Shown here one piece after another: positions 53,423 to 64,000 of a stretch of 64,000 bases of DNA. Position numbers and translations under genes: made by a program. Each line of letters begins with the position of its first letter. Position 1 is the first letter of the stretch. The DNA comes from Dimorphilus gyrociliatus (taxonomy: Eukaryota > Annelida > Polychaeta > Dinophilidae): positions 186,001-250,000 of the forward strand of contig CAJFCJ010000031.1 of NCBI GenBank assembly GCA_904063045.1. Reading direction: 5' to 3'. Below the pieces are notes generated by a model, which worked only from the letters and a program-made list of their open reading frames with translations, ran no database searches and was not told the origin of the DNA.

Positions 53423-53537
53423 CTAAATATATATAGAAATAATTGTTTTGCGATTAACTTTGTCACAGTTTATATTTATGAAAGAAAAAAAAAAGCGATT
53501 TATTAAGAGAGTTTATATAGAAAAAAAAGAACAAAAA
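53423..53537 (-). promoter_or_regulatory. Operon-like spacer with acceptor abutting MZT2 start
   Basis: Reading the minus strand after the PGAP4 stop, an AATAAA signal comes about 40 bp later. A T-rich tract follows, then TTTCTATATATATTTAG ends exactly at the MZT2 ATG. There is little room for an independent promoter plus a 5' exon. This is the arrangement seen between genes of trans-spliced operons in other animals; trans-splicing here is inferred. Confidence 0.45.
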
Positions 53538-54665
53538 TTAAATATACGATGGTGCAAAAGCAATGTCAACTGGCCATGATCCAACAGCTTTTATACTGGA
53601 ATAAAGGCCGATATGATAAGCAAGATTTGGTTGGACGAGTAGGCCAAGTAAGTTAAAGGAATTTAGGAAATTTGCAAGAGCAACATCTAGAGGGAAATGA
53701 ATGGAGCATTTGACGTTGCTGAATTGTTTGCCAATTAAATCAACGACTGGCTTTCGGTAAAGTACAGCTACAGTTCCGTAGTCGGGAGCTGGAACACGGG
53801 TATAAAGCGATATTGAAATACGTCGCCATTGACTAAGGAATTGACGAGATAGAACCAATGCCATAATAATCGTTATAATAGACGTTAATAGAATACGACG
53901 TCTTCCTATCAAATAGATCGAAATTGAACACATTGCTAATAGCTCAACTAACGATTTAATATTCATTCCGAATCCATTCCACTCACTCTTCGCAAACAAC
54001 TTTGCATAATCGAATTGCCAATTCGATTCAAGTATTCTTTGACTAACTTCAATTAACTGATCGTGCGGTAAACCGTCGTCTTCCAGCATTAGAATAGGAG
54101 AATCAGTTTGCAACTTTTTCGATATTTCTTTCATACAATAGACATAGTCGTCCTTTTCTCGCTCAAAATTTTCCAGAATGCTATGATGAGCGTTGTTCAA
54201 ATGAAAGCGTTTAATAAAGGGTAGATATTCTTGCAAATACGTTGCTTCTGTATGATCTCCCGGACCTGGGTGAACGTTACAAACATTTAAGTAGACTCCT
54301 TTTATTTTTTTGGCAAGCTTGTCCGCCTTAGCAGCAACTTGGGTTAAGTATCCGGCCTTCCTCGATCCAACCATTCTTTTTGTCGTTATTATATTTATAA
54401 CAAGGGTGATCTCACTTGCATCTGTTATCTTTTTATAATAATTAATACTGATGTTCCTATCTACATTTTTCCAATAGTTTAAGGCTTGATTGAGGCGTAG
54501 ATCGTTCCGTCCTTCAGCCAACGTGATTAAAGAACGTCGATCCCAAAAAAGACTTGTCAAAGGTGAATTGGGAATTTCTTTGCACACGTATACAAACAGA
54601 AGTATTAAAGACAATACAAAGACTTTCTTTTTTGATGAAATTTGTTTTAGCTTTCCAAACTTCAT
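53538..54665 (-). CDS. PGAP4: Post-GPI attachment to proteins factor 4 (GPI-GalNAc transferase)
   Basis: Golgi glycosyltransferase that adds the GalNAc side chain to GPI anchors (formerly TMEM246). Single exon, 375 residues (human 403). The N-terminal signal anchor (KVFVLSLILLFVYVC) is followed by the catalytic region, with ITLVINIITTKR and the DxD-like PILMLEDDGLPHDQL. A hairpin of two hydrophobic segments is inserted in the middle of the enzyme (ELLAMCSISIYLIG; LLTSIITIIMALVLS), the hallmark of PGAP4. The remaining catalytic half includes PAPDYGTVAVLYRKPVV and ends HIGLYSS. The gene is intronless in a genome where most genes have introns, but PGAP4 coding regions are intronless elsewhere too. 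Confidence 0.88.
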   Translation of the reverse strand: MKFGKLKQISSKKKVFVLSLILLFVYVCKEIPNSPLTSLFWDRRSLITLAEGRNDLRLNQALNYWKNVDRNISINYYKKITDASEITLVINIITTKRMVGSRKAGYLTQVAAKADKLAKKIKGVYLNVCNVHPGPGDHTEATYLQEYLPFIKRFHLNNAHHSILENFEREKDDYVYCMKEISKKLQTDSPILMLEDDGLPHDQLIEVSQRILESNWQFDYAKLFAKSEWNGFGMNIKSLVELLAMCSISIYLIGRRRILLTSIITIIMALVLSRQFLSQWRRISISLYTRVPAPDYGTVAVLYRKPVVDLIGKQFSNVKCSIHFPLDVALANFLNSFNLLGLLVQPNLAYHIGLYSSIKAVGSWPVDIAFAPSYI

Positions 54666-57600
54666 TTAAAAATTCTTGCAGTATCATTCAAAGTAATACG
54701 CGTTAAAAATAGCCAAGTTTAAATGATGGAAAAGCGTTTCAAGCACCCGAGAAATAAATTCAAACTAAGTACAAAATTATTAAATCTGCTAAACTCACTT
54801 TGGAAGCCATGATGTACTGATAAATATTTGGTAAAACTAGTTGATCAGTGAGTAAACAAACGATAATTGGTGAATAAAAAATACTCAAATAAAACAAAAC
54901 ATTCCTATGTGGGTACACTAATGTAGAATAATTTGGTAGCCCCCATTTGTAAAGCGGAGCCCGTAGCATGCAGCGACACCATTTTCTTCGGATATTCAAG
55001 AATATTTTTGAATCGAGATAATTTCTTTGCAAAAGGTGGACGTTCTTTTAAAAAAATCAAAATAAACAAACAAACCAATAAATAATTTTTTAATTAATTA
55101 ATTTTTTCCAGAAGAAATCTAAACCATTACGGCTTTGTGATCTTGTTTCATTGTCCATCTGATATTTTACACAAGAGGGAAGAGTATTACCCTCTTCCTA
55201 TTATTACGCATATTTTAATTAAAATATGTAAATTTACTGATGAAAAAAAAGTACTTTATGCAAAATACCCGATATTTTTCTTCTATGAATAATAATTAAA
55301 ACTAAAATCAGAATATCTACTTTGTAACCTTTTTAATAAATCGTTGATACTCTAGTTCATCACGGGTTACCAATTGATTACTTATTAAAACTTTGCTAGA
55401 TGTATATACGTGCGTTCTCTTTTGGGATAAATGCAAAAGAAAAAAAAGAAACAAAACGCAATAAAGTTGTCGATAAATAATCCTAACTTAGTCATACTTG
55501 AAAATCTTTTTTATTAGTTTATTTATAGAAAATGAATAAGCCTGAGCTTCCTAAATGAATAATGAACATTTGATATACGCAAAGCTCTTGCTATGAATTA
55601 TTATTACAATTGAGAACAAACAAAAATAACTCTAATACATAGTAGCAGTTTATTAAACGGGAAGAGGATTTAAATGGCTTAAAAAAAGGACACATAAGGT
55701 TAGATTAATGAAAGAATGCATCTAACTGTTTCGAATCTTTATCTTGTCGTGTCTATTAGGAAAGAACTTGATAGAGAGAGCAATCTTTTGACAAAAGATA
55801 ATCAGAAATGGAAAGTATATTAAAGTATTATTAGACCATAATAAAGGCGTGTATCCTTTTCTCTTTACCTCATCACGCCTCTACCTCCCTTATATATATA
55901 CAGACACAAATGTATATAGAAATTTACATGTATTATTTTATAATATAACAAGAAAATATACAATAGCTGAAGAGAAATGAAAGCTTCAATGTGCCGTTAA
56001 CTAGCATAGTTATAATGTAAAATATAAGTTAATAATTTTCTGGCAACTTATTTAATAGTAGGATTATTAAAGTATATTTAGACAAAAGAATACTAATAAT
56101 TATAACTTCCGATTTTGGTGTCTTGTTTGATACATTAAGATGAGAAAAAAAGCAAATTATATATAAGAAAATATAGTTTAGATTAAATTAATACGATTAA
56201 TTTACTATACTTAATTAACAATATCATTTTTAAAACGTATTCTTGCTGCTTTCCAGCTTAATTCTACGTAATATAAAAAAACAAAAAGAAAGAGGACTAA
56301 GCAAAGAAGAAAACAATTCTCTGAAGCTACTTATCATTGGTATCCAATTATCTCTTGTGAGTTCTGTCTCAACGTTTAATACTTTCTAATTTTAGTCGTA
56401 TTATCTTTATTAATACAAGTTTATGAAAAATAAACCTAAGACAATAAATTTACGGCTAAGCTATCTTAGTATTAAAAAAATACTGTACATGCTGTGTATA
56501 TTATATAAAATAATCATTGACTCTATAAACCAAGTATTATTGTTTGTATTATTGCAAACTTCTAACGTAAATAGTAAGCGTAAAAGGAGAGAAGGAGGGG
56601 AAGAGAGAGAGAGAGAGAGAGAGAAAGAAATATATAGGTATAAAGATAAAATACGGTATACTGTGTAATAACTAATTTAGCGAATACTGTATACGTAGTA
56701 AAAACATAGAAGATGAAAGGGAACAAGGTATAAATTACTATTAAAAATGTCTTAAACTATTGCATTTAGTTCACATTGGTACAGACGTTCTAGATTTTCC
56801 AATTTGCTTTTTTAAATATAAGCATATATCATTATATCATGATATATATAGTATATATATATATATACATATATAATCTATATTTAGCATGAATTTTTAG
56901 CAAATTATTCATAATTTCTATTAATCATTATTTAAAAGAATATAAAAATATATATATATACAGTATATATATATATAAATATATACAGTAAATATGTATT
57001 TTGTATACTATACATTTTATTATTATATATAGTAGAAACGACGCTTTTTCAAATTATAAATTTATCATTGTACTTTCAATTTGTATACGATATTGTATTA
57101 TATCTACTGTAGACTCGACTGCTATAAATTTTATGCAGAAGAGACGAGAAGAATATCATGTTCCATTTTTCTTATTTTTAAACATCTTCTAATCTCTTCT
57201 ACTCTTCCTTCTTCTTTTTTTGTGCAAATGTCCTAACTCAGTCTCTTTATGTTATTATTTTCAATATTAATATTAATTATTTGATCATAATTTCAATATA
57301 TGTAAATGTGGACAATTTACATTGTAACTCTATCTTTTTGCCCAAATATGATGTCTCAATTATACGTACATAACATATATGTACCGTATATATTGTTTAT
57401 ACCCTTTTACTGATTTATTTATACATAAACTATTGACCTAGTGAACGATTTATTTATAGATTAATTTACCAAGTCTTTACTTGAAATATTAATAGAAATG
57501 TCTAAAAATGGGATAATCAATTGATGACTTTATTAAATATTATGTCACGATGGTAAATACTCCATTGGTAAATAGTAACAAAACAATTTTATGTTTAGAG

Positions 57601-59539
57601 CCTTGTGAATGATTGCAACAAAGTATATTTTGAGAAAAAGAATGAATGCTAATGGAAAAAATCGTTTCTTTCTAGTTTAGTGTTTAGGAAATGAAAATAG
57701 CAGTAAAAAATGTAAGAAATAGAAAAATAAAGCACTCTCCGGAATAGGGATTTAATTTATGGGATTTAATCACTTCCTTTCTGAAAAACAGTAATAATTA
57801 ATGCACCGGCGGATTAATGAGCCCGCTAGATGACAGTAACAACAAGGCTATTGCGATTAATCCTATTTTTAAATCTGGAAAATTTTTTGTCTATTTATCA
57901 TGACAAAATTGACAAACAAAATTGTAGTTTTAGCTCATTTGTTTGTTTGTTTAAAAAGAGAATAGCAGAAGATGAAATGATAGAAAAGCGACGTTATATT
58001 GTATATACAGTATATTCTTTTGTAATTGAACCACGTAGAACATCTTAGTATTGAATTTCAGGCAGAAATAGCTTCTCATTTCATAAGAAACTAAATAGAA
58101 ACAAAGCATCCAGATAGTGGAACCTTTCATTTCCGACAGTACTAACATGACCGTCCACTAATTTGCAGAAGTTTTTCCATTGCTATTAATCTAGAAGATA
58201 ACAATTCTCGAGATATAAATTCATCTTTTACTTATGTAATTGTAACCGATTGCTCTCAGGAATCTTTCAAAAGTAGCCGCTTAAATAGCTTCCGGTTAAA
58301 TCCAGTGGAATAATAGCATTGATAGGAGGTAAAGGGAAGGGTTATCCTTGATAAATTACACCATCACCAGAATTCAATACTCCGGAAGCTTGTAGAAATT
58401 ACTTTTCGAAGTATTTTTTTTAAACTTTGGCAAATAGAGTCAACCTTTTTATAATTTCAATTTTTTAAGAAAGATCAACTGAATAAAGAGAAAAAAGCTG
58501 ATTACTTTTTACTTAAAAATCAAGATAATCCGATTTCCTATCGTTAGAATGAATATTTTCCGTTCGCTGTTTTCACATTGTACTTTTGCAGTACACACTC
58601 GTATACATATATTTCAATACAAAAAGTTTTATATAAAATATCAATCTATTATTTCATCTGTACTAGAATTGTACCAACTTTAGTGCTAGGATCAATTCGA
58701 ATATAATCTCCTTTCCTTCTTTGTCTGCATTATACTAAAAAAATATGTCTGTATGGTGATATTTGTATTAAATATAAATCCTATTAGCTTTATTGAAGAC
58801 TGTATTCTGTATTTAGGCATCAACTTAATATAAACAACTTACATTTAAATATTTCAGTTTTATACTTTTTATACTGCAAAAGAGAAAGGTTTAATTAATT
58901 AAGTTGCGGTTTCAAATCTTAAAAAAGCTCTTATTCTTCATAAAAAGAAAATACAGACATAGTTTAATTATTTAACAACTTTTTCAAAGTTTTTCCTATT
59001 ATTATAAATACTAAATATAAGTATATTAAAAAGAAAAATTGCACATAAATCGTATGATCCACTAACTAACTAGATTTCTGGGTAAAATATGAATAATTTT
59101 AATATTTTTTTGTAATATGAAATATCTGAAAATATATATAATTGAATATGTCTTATTTATTGTTAAAGACAATGTTTATTTTTTATTAAAATCATCATTA
59201 TAGTGTAAAAAAATACTTGGCGGGTTCCTCTCCTCTAGTACATCTTTCACCCAGTTTAAACTGGTAGCGCCCAATTCGAACAATTCTTTTATTTTGTTAA
59301 ACAACAATTGCAAAAGTTTGTTTTTTTTTCATTGTCTTATCTTATCCATTTCAAAAGTTCAAATTCTGTATTATGCATGATATTTGTATAATTTTAATAT
59401 AGCATTGTTTAATTGCTGACTAGTTTCATTAACGAGGGCGTATACTCTGATAAGAAAATGTTTACTCTTTCCTTTTCTATTCTATTGTTCCGAAACATTA
59501 GTTAAACAAAAGAACTTATTTATTTATTGCAGCCTTAAT
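54666..59539. other. Gene-poor interval between divergent PGAP4 and MDR dehydrogenase
   Basis: This is 4.9 kb, the longest stretch without a gene in the window. It is AT-rich with TA-rich tracts near 56830-56995 and a GA repeat at 56601-56624. Open frames are under 95 codons and show no recognisable domain. I found no RNA gene. Confidence 0.5.
56601..56624. repeat. AG dinucleotide repeat
   Basis: About twelve AG units within a purine-rich stretch. Confidence 0.8.
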
Positions 59540-61060
59540 ATGTCTAATGAACAAGAAATCCCCGACCGAATGTATGGTTTGGTGAAAACAAAAGATGAAA
59601 TAGGTTATGATTTTGATGAAAATATGATTGTCCCACATCCCATTGAAGATGAAGTGTTAATTAAGGTATCATACTTGCCTTCATAATATGTTAAATTAAA
59701 TTTGTTTTCATTACGATCACGCAATTTGTTTGCTTCTCTAAAAATAAATATAAGTACAGGTAGAGTCTGTGTCCTTGTGCGGTAGTGATCTAGTTCTATG
59801 GAATTGGACCGATGCTGCTAAGGTTATTGCATCAATTCCATTTACCCCAGGCCACGAATGTTGCGGAACAGTTGTCAAATGCGGACCCGAATCAAAGCTT
59901 CAGGTAGGAAGAATAATAAAACTTCTCCACCCTAATTAATAATTTTAACGAATCATCATTTCGCTCTTATACCTTTTGAGTAAATCTTCCACAGATCGGT
60001 GATCGAGTTGCGGTGGAGAATCATTTTTTTTGCGGTAAATGCCATCAGTGTAAGCATGATAGAGGAGATATTTGCAGTGATATGGGACAGTACGGCCATG
60101 GAAAAAAAACTCCGTACGGCGGCTGCTCGCAATATTCAATCGTATCCTCCAAGTATTGCTATAAATTAGGCAACATAATAAGTTGGTAGAGCATTGAAAT
60201 ATTTCAAACACATCAAATATTATCCACTAAAAATAGATGCTGATGAAGCTGCTTTATTAGAGCCTTTGGGTGTTGCTCACAATGCCGTTGAGAATTTAGG
60301 TGACTTGAATAGGGAAGATGTCCTGATTATTGGTGCTGGTCCTATTGGGCTTATGGCAATTCCCTGCGTTAAAAGTTGCGGGGCAAACAGGTGTAAATAC
60401 AATTTATATACAGGTATATATTGTATTTGTTTAATAATACATAAATATTTTTGTTAAAAAGAGTCATCATATGCGATATAAACGAGAAAAGACTACAGTT
60501 TGCCAAGGAGATGGGCGCCGATCACGTGATTAATACTAATCATCAAAATCTTTCAGAGGTAAGATGGATACTACGAAAAACATTTATACTTGACATGCAA
60601 AATACTGATAAATGCCTAAGATCTGTCCTATTTATTCAGTCTATATCTCAACTGACAAACGGAGATGGAATTGGCCGATTGATAGAATGTAGCGGAGCAG
60701 TGCAAATAGCTTCTATTATGTTTCAGCTAGTGAGAAAGGGAGGCCACATTGTACTAGTAGGTCTCGTCAAGCAGCCGTTAATTATCGAAAATTATATGCG
60801 TGATTTAGGTTCGTATATTGTATCATATCACTAAAAACTAATAGTTATTATATCTTTAATTAGTTTTTAAGTCAATTCAAATTCGTGGCATTCACGGAAG
60901 AAGAATATTTCATACTTGGCGCGAAACTGAGAAACTAGTGGAATCGAAACGCGTTGACATATCGAAGCTAATTTCTCATAAATTCCAATTTAAAGATTAT
61001 AAGAAAGCGTTCGAAATCCTACTAAGTGGAGAAGCTCATAAAATTATCCTTACCCCGTAA
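59540..61060 (+). CDS. Zinc-dependent MDR dehydrogenase, L-threonine 3-dehydrogenase-like
   Basis: NAD-linked medium-chain alcohol dehydrogenase of about 350 residues, from MSNEQEIPDRMYGLV to a stop at 61058. Zinc ligands: catalytic Cys in LCGSD, His-Glu in GHECC and Glu in LLEPLG; four structural Cys in CGKCHQCKHDRGDIC. The nucleotide fold has GAGPIGLMA and an acidic residue in ICDINEKR, which points to NAD rather than NADP. The phrases LVLWNWTD, CGGxxQYS-like GGCSQYSIV, GIHGRRIFHTWRE and ISHKFQFKDYKKAFEILLSG follow bacterial threonine dehydrogenase (tdh) closely. Sorbitol dehydrogenase is the main alternative. Exons: 59540-59666, from 59761, 59994-60181, 60237-60390, 60462-60559, 60640-60808 and from about 60868. 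Confidence 0.85.
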
Positions 61061-61161
61061 TATTCAAAGGGATCAGTATCTGATTTTCATGTATTGATAA
61101 TGGAAAAACTATAGCAAGATAATAAAAGTGAATAAGTAAATAGTGAATTTTCTTGATCTTG

Positions 61162-62346
61162 TTAATTGGGGTCTTGTTCTTGTTTTAATATTGCATCGAT
61201 AAAAGTGCTCTTTTCATCCATCAAGAAACCTCTATCCAAGTCCCCTTGTTGATTTTCTCTTTGTTTCCTCTGTCGCTGTTGCCTCATACGTTGGGCCCTC
61301 TCCGCTGAATAGCCGTGATTTATTTCGTTTAAATCTCTTTGCTGATAAAAAGTAAGACTCAATCTCTTCGGTAATAAGCTGTTAGGTTTTGTGAGAGCAG
61401 TTGTAGCATGAGTTTCATATTTAGAATATTCAATTAGAACAGATCCGTTTGTTAGCTCTAATCCTAAACCTCCTACCGAACCCCCTGGAGTTGTACTGTA
61501 ATGGGACAGTATGTGCAACTGCTCTGGCTTACGTTTCAATGGCACTAACGTATAGATAACCGAACAACCTTCATCCATATTCCAAAAATCCTGATGAGTA
61601 TGGGCAGAATAATCCATATTAATGTTTACAGTTGAATAAGGTCTTTCAGATCCAAAGCCAATTCGACAATTATTATTCAGTTTAACCATATTTGCGAAGC
61701 ATTTGGGAACAAGATCTTTTTGAATCTCAGCGACATCTTTTGCACATTCATTAATAAGTTGGGCAACTTCTCTAGGTAAATTACCATATTTTTTCATATC
61801 CCTATTTTGGGCTTGAGCAAACCCACAACCTTCTAGATATGGTGAATAAGAGCAGCCTACGGTATAGCTTCTACCTTTAAATTTTTCAAACACTCCTTGG
61901 CAAGAGCAGGTTCTTGAACGATTCCAAGTACAAGCTCTAGGCCTTTCAAGCTTACTATTGCACATATTGGCACATAACATACCAAAGAGTAATTTTTGGT
62001 CGTAATAGGAAAACTCGTTTTCCCATTGAACAATTGCAATTATAAATAGGGAGTATTTACAAGTATGATATGGCCTTTTTCGATATAGTATAAGTAATTG
62101 TTCATGATCACTCTCATTTTCGTTTTTAGAAAGAACTTCAAGAGCTTTGGGACAACCTTTTCCGTCAACTCCAACATACTTTTTATAGTAAACTGGAATT
62201 AGCCTTGCTTTTCTTTCCTCAAATATTTCACTTAGATCTTCTTCATTTTTTCCGTGGCCCAAATGAAAATATATATTACCTTCCAACAATTCAGTATTAA
62301 TATTACAATCGCAGGGAGGTATACTAGCGTTTCGGATGAAGGACAT
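61162..62346 (-). CDS. TET: TET-family methylcytosine dioxygenase, catalytic domain only
   Basis: Fe(II)/2-oxoglutarate enzyme that oxidises 5-methylcytosine in DNA. One uninterrupted exon of 394 codons. Residues 12-30 (PCDCNINTELLEGNIYFHLG) match the start of the TET Cys-rich domain. Cys-rich segments continue with GKGCPKAL, YHTCKYS, CANMCNS and RTCSCQG, then GCSYSPYLEGCGFAQ. The double-stranded beta-helix core keeps the iron ligands His251 and Asp253 (SAHTHQDFWNM) and His313 (THATTALTKPN). It also keeps Arg328 and Ser330 for 2-oxoglutarate (KRLSLTFYQQ). Compared with vertebrate TET (about 1,600-2,000 residues), it lacks the long N-terminal region, any CXXC domain and the large low-complexity insert. 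The tail after residue 345 is Arg/Gln-rich. All catalytic residues I can name are present, so it should be active. Confidence 0.93.
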   Translation of the reverse strand: MSFIRNASIPPCDCNINTELLEGNIYFHLGHGKNEEDLSEIFEERKARLIPVYYKKYVGVDGKGCPKALEVLSKNENESDHEQLLILYRKRPYHTCKYSLFIIAIVQWENEFSYYDQKLLFGMLCANMCNSKLERPRACTWNRSRTCSCQGVFEKFKGRSYTVGCSYSPYLEGCGFAQAQNRDMKKYGNLPREVAQLINECAKDVAEIQKDLVPKCFANMVKLNNNCRIGFGSERPYSTVNINMDYSAHTHQDFWNMDEGCSVIYTLVPLKRKPEQLHILSHYSTTPGGSVGGLGLELTNGSVLIEYSKYETHATTALTKPNSLLPKRLSLTFYQQRDLNEINHGYSAERAQRMRQQRQRKQRENQQGDLDRGFLMDEKSTFIDAILKQEQDPN

Positions 62347-62722
62347 GGCTAATTTGCCGAGTGGAATAACAAGAAATTAAAAGAACTCATTTAATTAATA
62401 CTAATTTTGTTAAGCATAACTCAGGAAAAAACTTTTATACTACTATTTAAAGGTAAAAATTTCATATTGTAGATGGCGCTATAAGTAGGTTGAAAATATT
62501 TTATCGTTAAAATAGTAATTTTAAATAAATTTTATCAGAAATAAAGTTTTAAAATCTAATGGAAAAAATATATTTTTTATATTTTTGGTATAAAAATTCA
62601 AAATACGAAAATAATATTTAAAGAAAAAAAAAGCAGTCAACTGACATCGCAATATCATATCCAATAAAGGCGATTGTTTTTTTCATTGGTGACAATCTTC
62701 CTGGTTTTTATATACATTGAAT
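62347..62722. promoter_or_regulatory. Shared upstream region of TET (-) and UBE2M (+)
   Basis: 376 bp lie between divergent start codons. It is AT-rich with no clear motif, and should hold both promoters. Confidence 0.4.
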
Positions 62723-63478
62723 ATGATTAAATTATTCTCATTACGAAATCAAGAGAAAGAAGGCAATGATAGTAAATCCGGGAGAGTTAATCAGAAGAAA
62801 GTATCAGCAGCCGTTCTAAGAGTCCAGAAGGGTATGAAATTTCAAGTCATATTAAATACTTTTATCAAACTCTTTTAATGTATAAATTGTAGATTTAAAC
62901 GATCTAAATCTTCCTAAAACGTGTAAAGTTGATTTTCCGGACCCAGACGATCTCCTAAACTTTAAATTGACATTAATACCCGACGAAGGCTTCTATCGTG
63001 GAGGAAAGTTTGTATTCTCTTTCAAAATTCCACCAGGATATCCTCATGAAGCACCCAAAGTAAAATGTGAAACCATGGTATACCATCCAAACATTGATTT
63101 GCAAGGCAATATATGCTTAAATATTCTCAGGTATTTCATGATATATAGTTATGACCTTCTACTCTTGTACTAAAACAATTAATCTAATTTATTCAGGGAG
63201 GATTGGAAGCCTGTTCTTAACCTTCACTCTGTTATTGTTGGGATACAGTTCTTATTTCTGGTATAGTATTACTCAAATAAAATATTGCACACATTTAGTC
63301 ATTATTAATACTTGATTATTCATCATTTAAATAGGAACCTAACCCTCATGACCCCTTAAACGAAAATGCTGCCGAAATGCTAAAAACAAACCAGCGGATG
63401 TTTGAACAGAACATCTTCAAGTCAATGAGAGGTGGTTATATCGGAAGTACATACTTCGAACGCTGTCTCCTTAAATAG
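62723..63478 (+). CDS. UBE2M: NEDD8-conjugating enzyme UBC12
   Basis: E2 enzyme that transfers NEDD8 to cullins. Exons 62723-62831, 62893-63130, 63197-63260 and 63335-63478 give 184 residues (human 183). The N-terminus [13 protein letters not shown] is the UBE2M-specific tail that docks on the NEDD8 E1. The core has [18 protein letters not shown], the HPN-type YHPNID before the catalytic Cys in [16 protein letters not shown], and NPHDPLN. It ends in [16 protein letters not shown], as in orthologues. It is intact, and the start is fixed by the N-terminal match. Confidence 0.98.
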
Positions 63479-63493
63479 AGAAATCGCCACCTT

Positions 63494-63542
<49 letters not shown>

Positions 63543-63830
63543 AAGGAGAAATGGTCGAGTGCCATTTAACATTTGGCTATTTTCGTATAATCTAAATGGT
63601 TTTACAATTTATAGTTCAAATCATGCAGATAGGCGTTTCAGTTGTGCGATTTTCTAATACAAAAATTTATTATATTGCGTATGCTAAAACTATTTTTAAT
63701 ATTATTAATTAATGTGAAATGAAATGCAGCGTGTTTGAATATGTCATTCTGTGTATTGGTTTTTTTTTTTGTTTCTCTTTTTTTTATAATAAGAAAGTTA
63801 TAAAGTTCAAAATATCCATTTTTATTCTAT
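63479..63830. other. Convergent 3' region of UBE2M and MVP
   Basis: Holds the 3' UTRs of both genes and a TA repeat. The short open frame at 63719-63901 runs across the MVP end on the opposite strand and is accidental. Confidence 0.55.
63496..63538. repeat. TA dinucleotide repeat
   Basis: About 20 tandem TA units in the 3' flank of UBE2M. Confidence 0.92.
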
Positions 63831-64000
63831 CTATTCTTCTGGGACATTTGAGTTTGTGGGAACGATGGCTCCGCCTCCGATTAATCCATTTGCAGTATTG
63901 AAAAGATTAATTGGACTATTTCCATCAGTGATTAAAGTTGATTTGATGCCAAGACCTTGCAATAACTTAGCTTGCATCTCTGGTCCAGCGACGGCGATTG
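63831..64000 (-). CDS. MVP: Major vault protein, C-terminal end only (continues past window)
   Basis: Main shell protein of the vault ribonucleoprotein particle. The window contains the last 55 codons, reading [20 protein letters not shown], then [20 protein letters not shown] and a short tail ending PEE. The phrase STLITDG[13 protein letters not shown] is diagnostic of the MVP cap-region C-terminus. The tail after it is shorter than in human. The rest of the gene lies beyond the right edge. Confidence 0.93.
   Translation of the reverse strand, partial: IAVAGPEMQAKLLQGLGIKSTLITDGNSPINLFNTANGLIGGGAIVPTNSNVPEE

Noticed and set aside
60182-60236. AGTTGGTAGAGC resembles the D-arm of a tRNA gene
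   Set aside because: The rest of a tRNA (anticodon arm, GTTCGA-type T-arm) is missing. The stretch is exactly a 55-bp GT/AG intron that restores the dehydrogenase frame.

Overview
This is a stretch of nuclear DNA from an animal, AT-rich and compact. Most introns are about 45-120 bp with GT/AG ends, and many coding exons are separated by little else. The gene set is metazoan: neurofibromin, LIS1, CPEB1, ARHGAP39/Vilse, TET, MZT2, PGAP4, CDC50, DDX52, XPF and major vault protein. Nothing bacterial, viral or transposon-derived of any size is visible. A small-genome invertebrate, perhaps a spiralian such as a miniature annelid, would fit, but that placement is inference and was not tested.

Layout. 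1-3284 (+): 3' part of an unrecognised acidic, proline-rich protein. 3824-6910 (-): CPEB1-type translational regulator. 7363-9621 (+): DDX52/ROK1 helicase. 9689-12011 (-): MATE (SLC47) transporter. 12300-14853 (-): ARHGAP39. 14854-18548: no gene seen. 18549-20218 (+): LIS1. 20942-23951 (+): acetoacetyl-CoA synthetase. 24025-25475 (-): mitochondrial-type 3-ketoacyl-CoA thiolase. 25764-29076 (+): XPF/ERCC4. 29228-30040 (-): CENP-B-like DNA-binding protein without a transposase. 30041-34494: no gene seen. 34495-36115 (+): CDC50/TMEM30. 37333-49504 (-): complete neurofibromin gene, about 12 kb. 52158-52549 (+): small secreted peptide candidate. 52868-53422 (-): MZT2. 53538-54665 (-): PGAP4. 54666-59539: no gene seen. 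59540-61060 (+): zinc-dependent threonine-dehydrogenase-like enzyme. 61162-62346 (-): intronless, catalytic-domain-only TET dioxygenase. 62723-63478 (+): UBE2M/UBC12. 63831-64000 (-): C-terminal end of major vault protein.

Most noteworthy. (1) The neurofibromin gene carries two diverged versions of one exon inside the RasGAP domain. They have the same entry and exit phases, and their lengths make inclusion of both, or of neither, a frameshift. This predicts mutually exclusive splicing between a canonical FLRFINPA form and an altered LRFFNKSI form. (2) The same gene has an apparent second, alternative C-terminal exon in its last intron. (3) TET is reduced to its catalytic core, with iron and 2-oxoglutarate ligands kept, in a single 394-codon exon. 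(4) PGAP4 and MZT2 are arranged like an operon pair, with a splice acceptor directly abutting the MZT2 start codon.

Genes working together. Acetoacetyl-CoA synthetase and the thiolase are convergent neighbours, 73 bp apart, and act on adjacent acyl-CoA steps. CPEB1/DDX52, thiolase/XPF and TET/UBE2M are divergent pairs with short shared upstream regions. Most other neighbours look functionally unrelated.
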